Shown here: one piece after another, positions 58,455 to 64,000 of the stretch
Layout of the letters: every line of letters starts with the position of its first letter
How positions within the stretch are numbered: position 1 is the first letter of the stretch
From: Cenococcum geophilum 1.58
Lineage: Eukaryota > Ascomycota > Dothideomycetes > Gloniales > Gloniaceae
Direction of reading: 5' to 3'
Length of the DNA: 64,000 nucleotides
NCBI GenBank assembly: GCA_001692895.1
Contig: KV748179.1
Span: forward strand, 3,307,390 to 3,371,389
The notes under the pieces: generated by a model
Told to the model about the DNA's origin: nothing
The model's input: the letters and a program-made list of their open reading frames with translations, nothing else
Database searches by the model: none
Position numbers and translations under genes: made by a program

Positions 58455-58618
58455 ATACAGTTACCTTTTAAAGTTGCTAAGTAGGTTAACTGCGTGTTAA
58501 GGAACATGCAGTTAGCTTTTAAAGTTGCCAAGTAGGTTAACTACGTGTTAAGAGATATATAGTTAGCTTTTAAAGTTGTTAAGTAGGTTAACTGCGTGTT
58601 ATTTAACTTTTAAATGTG
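58455..58618. repeat. 51-bp tandem repeat
   Basis: Three units starting TTTTAAAGTTG at 58466, 58517 and 58568 with a fixed 51-bp step. Each holds GGTTAACTGCGTGTTAAG. Confidence 0.9.
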
Positions 58619-58622
58619 TTAA

Positions 58623-58684
58623 ATTGGTCAATTGCGTGTCAAGTTGGTCAATTGCGTGTCGAGTTGGTTAAATTGCATGTTAAT
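58623..58684. repeat. 20-bp tandem repeat near the right end of T
   Basis: Three units of TTGGTCAATTGCGTGTCAAG and variants. The phrase GACACGCAATTG in reverse resembles GACGCAATTAGCGCGCAG near T's left end, possibly subterminal transposase-binding repeats. Confidence 0.75.
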
Positions 58685-58747
58685 TACGCGAAACGCGAAA
58701 ATCAAAGTCTACTTGAATCTCATCCTGCGAATATTTTCCCGATGAAC

Positions 58748-59012
58748 TATCTAGGTAGGGACTAAGGGTCCTTAAATACATAATCGTACTTTTAGGAAAT
58801 CCTTCTTATACGTAATATACGTGTTATACATATTATACGTACGTTCCTTTCGTACACTGCGTATACTGCATATAACGTTATATAACCTCGGTTACTATTC
58901 CTTATTATATAGCTCTACCGGATCTATCCTAAACCGTGCCCTTATTAACTAACTAGCTTCTTCTAACTCTTCTTTTAGTAGTTGTAACATCGTACTTAAA
59001 GCGTCTATAACA
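58748..59012 (-). repeat. Element F 5' LTR, right part
   Basis: 265 bp beginning TATCTAGGTAGGG and ending GTCTATAACA, matching the reverse complement of D's LTR 5' portion. The TSD CTAAA follows. Confidence 0.9.
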
Positions 59013-59017
59013 CTAAA

Positions 59018-59237
59018 TTCTGCTAAATTCTACTAAATTCTACTAAATTACTAAATTTGGCTAACTTCTGTTAACTTGCCAAATTACTAAGTTTTACTAA
59101 ATTCCGCTATATTACTAAATTCTACCAGATTCTGCCATACCTATAGTATTCTACTATATTTGGTAAGTTGCCGCTATATTACTATAGTTTGCTATACTCT
59201 ATAGTTCTCCTCCTCTTAGGGTACTTTTTAGCCTCCT
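59018..59237. repeat. Degenerate CTAAATT/TTCTACTAAA repeat
   Basis: Continuation of the 48066-48137 repeat across F. Units are loosely 10-11 bp, similar in wording to the complement of the AGAACTTAGTAGAATTTAG repeats inside G1/G2 LTRs; possibly a relic of another LTR of that kind. No gene. Confidence 0.5.
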
Positions 59238-59755
59238 TATAATAAAGCCTTATAGGAAGTACTATGGTAGACTTATTAATGGGCTAATTGTATAGGTAAA
59301 TAAGAAGTTAACAATATAATAATAACTAGTAGAGTAGTTGCCTAATAGATTAACTCTAATTATATTTTAAAATTTACTATAAAGAAGAGAACTATCTAGG
59401 TAGGGACTATAGTTCTTTAAATATATAATACTGCGCCTAAGAAATATACTAAGTATGTTAATATGTTAGTATATTAGTACATTCTACATTCCTATATTTT
59501 TACATCCCTATGTTTTAAACTTATAATATAACTAGCCATATAACTTAGCTACCTCTTATTCTATAGCTTAATCGGTTCTAGCGCCTCCTATACTATCTTA
59601 ACTAACCTATTTATATCTCTTCTTAGTAGTCGTACTACTGCTAATATAAGGTCCGTAATACTATCCCTCCTCTTTATCTTCGTCCTTAAAGATATCTCCT
59701 ATCTTTAAGTCGTCTATTAAAGGTATAGCATTCCCGTTCTTAGTTTAATAACCTT
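59238..59755 (-). mobile_element. D2-type LTR plus 95 bp of interior, minus strand
   Basis: 59238-59660 is the reverse complement of the 29205-29628 LTR (423 bp). Beyond it, 59661-59755 holds the polypurine tract complement and sequence similar to the region before F's and D's 3' LTRs. It is the 3' end of a minus-strand D2 copy, truncated at about 59755 where E2 starts. Confidence 0.75.
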
Positions 59756-62700
59756 TATTATTTTTAATGCCTTTTATTAGATCCTTTACGTCTAATTATT
59801 ATAACTAGCTAGTAACTATTATTCTTTTACTTAGTAAAAGAGTATAAATTTATCCTATTATAAAGGTGGCGGAAACCTATTATAGGTTTCCTAGATAAAT
59901 ACCGGATTAAACTATATAGTATCTATAAGCTTATAGTATTAGTGGCCAATATATATAACCATACTAAGGTAGTTAGTCCACAACCCTTTTAGGCGGCTAA
60001 CTTTATAGGATATAACTTTATCCTTAAATATCCTTAGCTTATAGAAGTAAATCCTAAAATACGCTTTAAGATAGGAGCTTTTAAATAGTAGAATAATAAA
60101 GAATTAGAAGGGTGTATATTACTAATAAGCTTAAAAGATATTTTAGAGGATATAGCTTTAGGCGAAATAGTATACGCTCTATATTTAAAGGAGTATTAGA
60201 TCTAACACCTATTTAATAATAAAATAGGTATAGAGCCTAATATAGGTAATAACCCCTCTATAATAAAGACTCTATAGAAAACTACTAGATAGGTTATAAA
60301 GATATTATAGGGAGGCGGCGATCTTAAAGATCTTATAAGATACTTTAACTATTATAGGTTACTTTAGCTTAAGCAATACGTAAAGAGTATACTTTAATAC
60401 CTTAAACGTTATATTAAAGAATTCACTACTATTTACTGGCTACCGCATATAACGGTTTAATGTATAGTGGCAACTATATATAAGCAACCACTATAGCGCG
60501 TAATACTACCTATAAGTATTCTAAGGGAGCTCTAGGATCTACCTAATAATAATATAGAGAATAAACGCAACCCTAATTTGTTAAATATTTAATTAGGCCT
60601 AAAGGGCTTACTAAGGGTATTTTTGGGTAGATAAGCTAAAGTCCTACTGTAAAACTTGGAATATAATTATATAATTAATTTAAAAGAAGGCAAATAACCA
60701 CTAAACCTTTATATATATAACTAAAAATAGATATTTCTAACGGAGTTATAGCGGGAATTCTATTATAGTTATATCTAGACAGTAAATAGTACCCTATTAC
60801 CTTTTTCTTAAAAATAATAAACCCGGCTAAGTATAACTATAAAGTATGTAATAAAGAAATACTAGCTATTATCTAATTACCATCCTAACAGCGTGTAGAG
60901 CTTAAAGGTATAAACTCCTAAATTAAGATATATATAAATTATAAAGCCCTAGAGTACTTTATAACTATAAAGCAGCTTACTAGATAATAAGCTCACTAAG
61001 CTAAAATACTCTCCTAATTCTTCTTTATAATTATATATTATTTTAATAAATAAAACTTTAAGGCTAATATATTAACCTAAAGGAAATAAGATATAGGACC
61101 TTAAAATAAGCTAAAGGCCTAATACCGGACGCGCGCCCTTCTCTACCCTAAATAGCTTAACCCACAGATCCTTAAGGAGCTAGACTCTAAATAGAATAAT
61201 TTAGCACCTATAGAAGAAGTCTTAGATTAACTAATAGGGCTAATTAACTATATCCTAACTATAAACCGCACGGCTAACTCCTTAAAGGCCCTCCGTAACT
61301 AAGCTATAAAAAATAACCCCAATTTAGAAATAAAATGACTACTTTTATATTAAGAACGACCTTTAGTTTTAGATATTAATAACCTATAAATAGAGCTAAT
61401 CCGTAAAGCCTACTATTAAGTCTTAATAGTATACCCTAGCTAAGATAAAACCTACTAACTACTAATGCCCTATTACTACTAGCGAGGACTTCTATTAGAT
61501 ATGGATTAATTTATAAAAAACTGCCACGCCTATAGACGTGTAGATACCCCTAGGTAGCTATAACTGCTACTAGTTTTAGAACACCCTTAGCAATATATTA
61601 TAATAGACTTTAAATTGTTTTTAAAGGACACCTACGGCTATAATATAGCCTTTATAGTAATTAACCAACTATATAAGTAATCCATCTCCCTCCTTTATTT
61701 TAAAACCACAGCTATAAAGGATATAGCCCACCTTTATATTAATAACATCTATTAATTCTACAGCGCCCCTAAATTAATTATCTCTAACTATAGTCCTTAG
61801 TTTATATTAGATTTCTAAAATAAACTCTACCGTATCCTTAGGATTAAGATTAAGCTCTTTACTACATTCCACCCTTAAACTAATAGCTAAACTAAGATTA
61901 TAAACTAGCACCTTAACTAGCGACTACGTCCCTCTATAAACTACTATTAGGATAACTAGTTAGAACTACTACCTATAATAAACTACGCGTAACTAACACT
62001 CCCCTATAATAGTATAGGGATATTACTATTTAAACTACTCTATGGATATACACTACGAACGTCCTTTAATTAGGATAGGCCTACTAAACCCACTACGGCC
62101 TATAAATGCCTTAGCTATAAAGAGGCCTAGGTATTTACTAAGAGAATATATAGAGCCTAGGAGACTACTTAAATAATTATAAAAAAGGCGTAAGAGAAGA
62201 AAAAGTCTAATATAAACTAATATTGTTATAAGGTAGACTTCTAGGTAGGAGATAAGGTATAAGTATTAGCAAAGAACTAGAAAACCTAGAGGCCGAGACA
62301 TAAGCTAAACTACTAAATAGCTAGCCTGTATAAGATTCTTTAAAGGGTAAAATACTCTTTTAAGGTTAACCTATGAGAATTAATAAGGATCTACCTTGTC
62401 TTCTCCCTAGATTAACTATAAAAGGCTATAGATAATCTACTACCTAGGTAGTATAACGACCCCCTACTACTAATCTAGATTATAGAGGATAAGGAGTAGG
62501 AAGTTAAAGAAATCCTAGTAGTTAAAAAGGACCGTAACGTCTTAAAATACTGTATAAGCTGGGTAGGCCACGACGAAGACCTAAAATAGTACCCCGCACC
62601 CGACTTTAAGTACTCCCCCTATAAGTTACGAGACTTCTACTTAGCTTACCCCAACCTCCCCGGACCACCACGTAAATTGGACAGCTATGACGATTTGGGC

Positions 62701-62763
62701 AATAATAGGGAGCTCGGACAACGCCTGATGGCAGGCTTTTTTCAGAAGGGGGGGGTGATGTGA
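59756..62763 (+). pseudogene. Element E2 pol with RT core deleted
   Basis: A protease region reads VANIYNHTKVVSPQPF and IGYNFILKYP.LIEVNPKIRFKIG (59930-60080). RT begins with EYNYIINLKEGK.PLNLYI (about 60660-60717) and is followed within 20 bp by the RNase H start KIDISNGVIAGILLQ (about 60726). The several hundred residues between, including the YLDD box, are absent. RNase H/connection (YKVCNKEILAIIQ, LEYFITIKQLT), then integrase (FNELYRIL-like, TFHP.TNSQT), then a chromodomain (KYCISWVGHDED) and a C-terminus AGFFQKGGVM follow, with stop TGA at 62761-62763 inside the LTR. Confidence 0.82.
62741..62758 (+). promoter_or_regulatory. Element E2 polypurine tract
   Basis: AGAAGGGGGGGGTGA directly before the LTR start TGTGACGG; also codes for the last residues of pol. 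Confidence 0.8.
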
Positions 62764-62929
62764 CGGTGCTAGAGCGCGTCACCTGTTATATTGTCGCATA
62801 CTGTTTGGTACTGTGTTATACTGTCTGTTATTATTTTCTACTGTTGGCTCGCCTACTACTTAGCTTAGTATCTTCATTAGATAGCAATCCACAAGTTTTG
62901 GTTTAGAGGCATTTGTGCGAGCCGTCACA
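62759..62929 (+). repeat. Element E2 3' LTR
   Basis: 171 bp with 8-bp inverted ends TGTGACGG and CCGTCACA. Only one copy is in the window. It contains repeated CTGTTATA/ACTGT phrases. Little RIP mutation. AGCTT (62930-62934) is the candidate target duplication. Confidence 0.8.
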
Positions 62930-63750
62930 AGCTTTAGAAAGTATTATTATAGGCGTTAGAGTAGCTATCGCGTTTAGGTTAGCTTTAGTAAAATCCTAAG
63001 GCATTACTAATAGAAGGGCTAGTAGATAGCTATAATTATAGTAGTATTTTATAGGAGGGGAAGTAGAGACATCTCCTTAATTATAGATCGCGACTTAGGC
63101 GCGAGGACGCTTGGCGTAGAAAAATAATTACTTAAGCATACCGGCATGTAAAATTGTCAAAATCACCTCTAAAAGTGTATTATTATATTTAACTCTTAAC
63201 TAAAATCTAGTATATATATTCCCTATTAAGCGGGCAAGCTAGCTTGTAAGCTAAGCCTTATTTTGGCTTGCTTGCTTACCCAAAATAGGCCTTCCAGCTT
63301 TATCTCGGTCCCAGACGATCATCCAATCACAAGCTGCTTACATAAAGATTAATCAGCTTACAATGATGATCGTCTGGTACACGGTTCGGAAATTTGTTAG
63401 TCCCGCGCGCTAATTTATATGTGATCCTCATACAAACTCGCGCGCTATACTAATTTTTCAGCTATCAATCAACAATAAACCAACGCCTTTATAAATAATC
63501 GGCCAACGTTATGTTCTAGAGCTTTATAGGGCGATTCTAACGCTACCAAAATTATTGCGAACGGCCTGGTGGTTACCGCTACATTTCGCCTAAAATATTA
63601 CCACCAAAACAGTAAACATTCAGCTAGAGCCACTAATTCTTAACATTTAACCTCCTATATTAATGTTTATAGTAGATAAACACTTAAATAGCTAATGTAT
63701 TGTATCTAGACTAACTCTGGGTCTTATTACCTGCTTTATTGCTCCTCCGC
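62930..63750. other. Intergenic stretch with small hairpins, no gene seen
   Basis: No open frame or family match. Features seen: a GGGCAAGCTAGC / GCTTGCTTGCTTACCC inverted repeat at 63224-63283; a 65-bp hairpin at 63312-63376; a direct repeat of CGCGCGCTA...CTAATTT at 63404-63460. Composition is less TpA-biased than the transposon blocks. Confidence 0.5.
63312..63376. repeat. Hairpin with perfect 12-bp arms
   Basis: CAGACGATCATC and GATGATCGTCTG enclose 41 bp that hold a second inner inverted pair AAGCTG/CAGCTT. Possibly a tiny MITE or transposon TIR remnant. Confidence 0.7.
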
Positions 63751-63753
63751 TGC

Positions 63754-64000
63754 CTGCACGAACGCCTGCACAAAAGCCTGCACGAACGCCTGCACAAAAG
63801 CCTGCACGAACGCCTGCACGAACGCCTGCACGAATGCCTATACAAAGCTCTATATAAAGCTCTGCACGAGGCTCTGCTTGAAGCTCTGGTCGAAGGTCTG
63901 GTCGAAGGTCTGGTCGAAGGTCTGATCGAAGGTCTGGTCGAGGGTCTGGTTGAGGGTCTGGTCGAGGGTCTGGTCGAGGGTCTGGTCGAAGCTCTGCTCG
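63754..64000 (+). repeat. 12-bp minisatellite, array 3 (runs off window)
   Basis: About twenty 12-bp units that change along the array: GCCTGCACGAAC, then GCTCTGCACGAG, then GGTCTGGTCGAA/GAGG, ending GCTCTGCTCG. Same family and orientation as 56983-57101 and inverted relative to 58026-58352, although it lies outside insertion T. It continues past the window edge. Confidence 0.9.

Larger units (their letters stand above)
55290..58743. mobile_element. Insertion T: 3.45-kb TIR-bounded minisatellite-rich element
   Basis: It splits F's LTR exactly. Ends are a 13-bp imperfect inverted repeat: ATCGGCAAAATAT on the left and ATATTTTCCCGAT on the right (one mismatch). The 4-bp GAAC flanks both sides (55286-55289 and 58744-58747); a 2-bp AA duplication with one more TIR base is the alternative reading. 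No transposase or other protein is recognised. Content: pyrimidine-rich and 20-bp minisatellites, a CCTA/CCTG microsatellite, two related fold-back hairpins in opposite orientation, 12-bp arrays in opposite orientation, a 51-bp tandem array. Most of it is not RIP-mutated. Superfamily unknown. Confidence 0.75.
48138..59012 (-). mobile_element. Element F: minus-strand D-family Gypsy element
   Basis: TSD CTAAA at 48133-48137 and 59013-59017. The left (3') LTR is only 146 bp (48138-48283): it has the two ends of the D LTR, with the middle 280 bp or so missing. The right (5') LTR is full length once insertion T is removed (55127-55289 plus 58748-59012, 428 bp). The polypurine tract complement CTATCTCCCTCCTCTTTATC follows 48283. 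Interior collinear with D. Carries MITE M and large insertion T. Confidence 0.92.
59756..62929 (+). mobile_element. Element E2: 3' part of a Gypsy chromovirus
   Basis: Plus strand: protease C-half, the first few RT residues, RNase H, integrase, chromodomain, polypurine tract and LTR (62759-62929). The central RT is missing. No 5' LTR was found. The final 350 bp, including the LTR, retain many CpA sites, unlike the body. Confidence 0.82.

Noticed and set aside
55290-58743. Helitron or CRISPR-like array
   Set aside because: Helitron ends (5' TC, 3' CTRR with hairpin, A/T target) do not fit the GAAC-flanked inverted ends, and the repeats are contiguous without unique spacers.
31363-62929. E1 and E2 as one Gypsy element
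   Set aside because: Attractive because both are plus strand and in the right order, but the sequence that should link them (47578-48137, 59013-59237) is not readable as pol and both sides contain protease sequence, so I keep them separate.
63312-63376. Possible tRNA or small RNA gene at the hairpin
   Set aside because: No cloverleaf or A/B box arrangement can be drawn.

Overview
This window is a gene-poor, transposon-packed, AT-rich block from a filamentous ascomycete (Pezizomycotina), most likely one with an active repeat-induced point mutation (RIP) system. I find no intact host gene. Almost every recognisable reading frame is a retrotransposon or transposase relic, and nearly all are riddled with TAA/TAG stops. 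CpA/TpG dinucleotides look depleted and TpA very abundant while CpG persists. That is the CpA-to-TpA pattern of RIP rather than ordinary CpG-methylation decay. The organism call is inference; the species cannot be named from the sequence.

Layout. Target-site duplications (TSDs) allow the nesting to be unpicked. (1) 1-2676 plus 28939-29204: remains of a gag (K) and of a Copia RT/RNase H (J), both minus strand. (2) J was split by Copia-type element B (2677-28933, TSD GTTTC). B in turn received Gypsy element A in its left LTR (2752-9199, TSD ATTAA), Gypsy element D near its 3' end (9353-17563, TSD GTTGC) and the young Copia element L in its right LTR (23192-28791, TSD GTTGT). D itself carries a fresh solo LTR (10598-10846, TSD AAAAT). 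(3) 29205-31362: 5' end of a D relative (D2), followed by a gag-protease fragment E1 (31363-32431). (4) A pogo/Fot1-type DNA transposon P (32432-47575, TA target) sits in E1. P is split by Gypsy element G2 (33039-46343, TSD GGCTT). G2's left LTR was hit by sister element G1 (33049-38996, TSD CGAAG) and by a solo LTR (39341-39530, TSD GGTAT), and its body by a 1-kb non-LTR-like insertion (41096-42118, 12-bp TSD). (5) 48138-59012: minus-strand D-family element F (TSD CTAAA), with a small MITE (54085-54226) and a 3.45-kb TIR-bounded, minisatellite-filled insertion T (55290-58743, TSD GAAC) in its 5' LTR. (6) 59238-59755: a D2-type LTR on the minus strand; 59756-62929: 3' half of a Gypsy chromovirus (E2) that has lost its reverse-transcriptase core. 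(7) 62930-64000: less mutated DNA with small hairpins, ending in a 12-bp minisatellite that runs off the window.

How the parts relate. Insertion order reads as a history. J, E1 and P are old. B, G2 and F came next, then A, D and G1. The least mutated pieces (element L, the two solo LTRs, the 1-kb insertion, the MITE and insertion T) came last and largely escaped RIP. Catalytic aspartates in several old RTs have become asparagine through G-to-A changes, so those copies are dead. L retains its RT YVDD box and integrase D,D,E residues but still has in-frame stops. The most unusual object is T, a non-coding TIR-bounded unit with inverted 12-bp minisatellite arrays and a pair of diverged fold-back hairpins.
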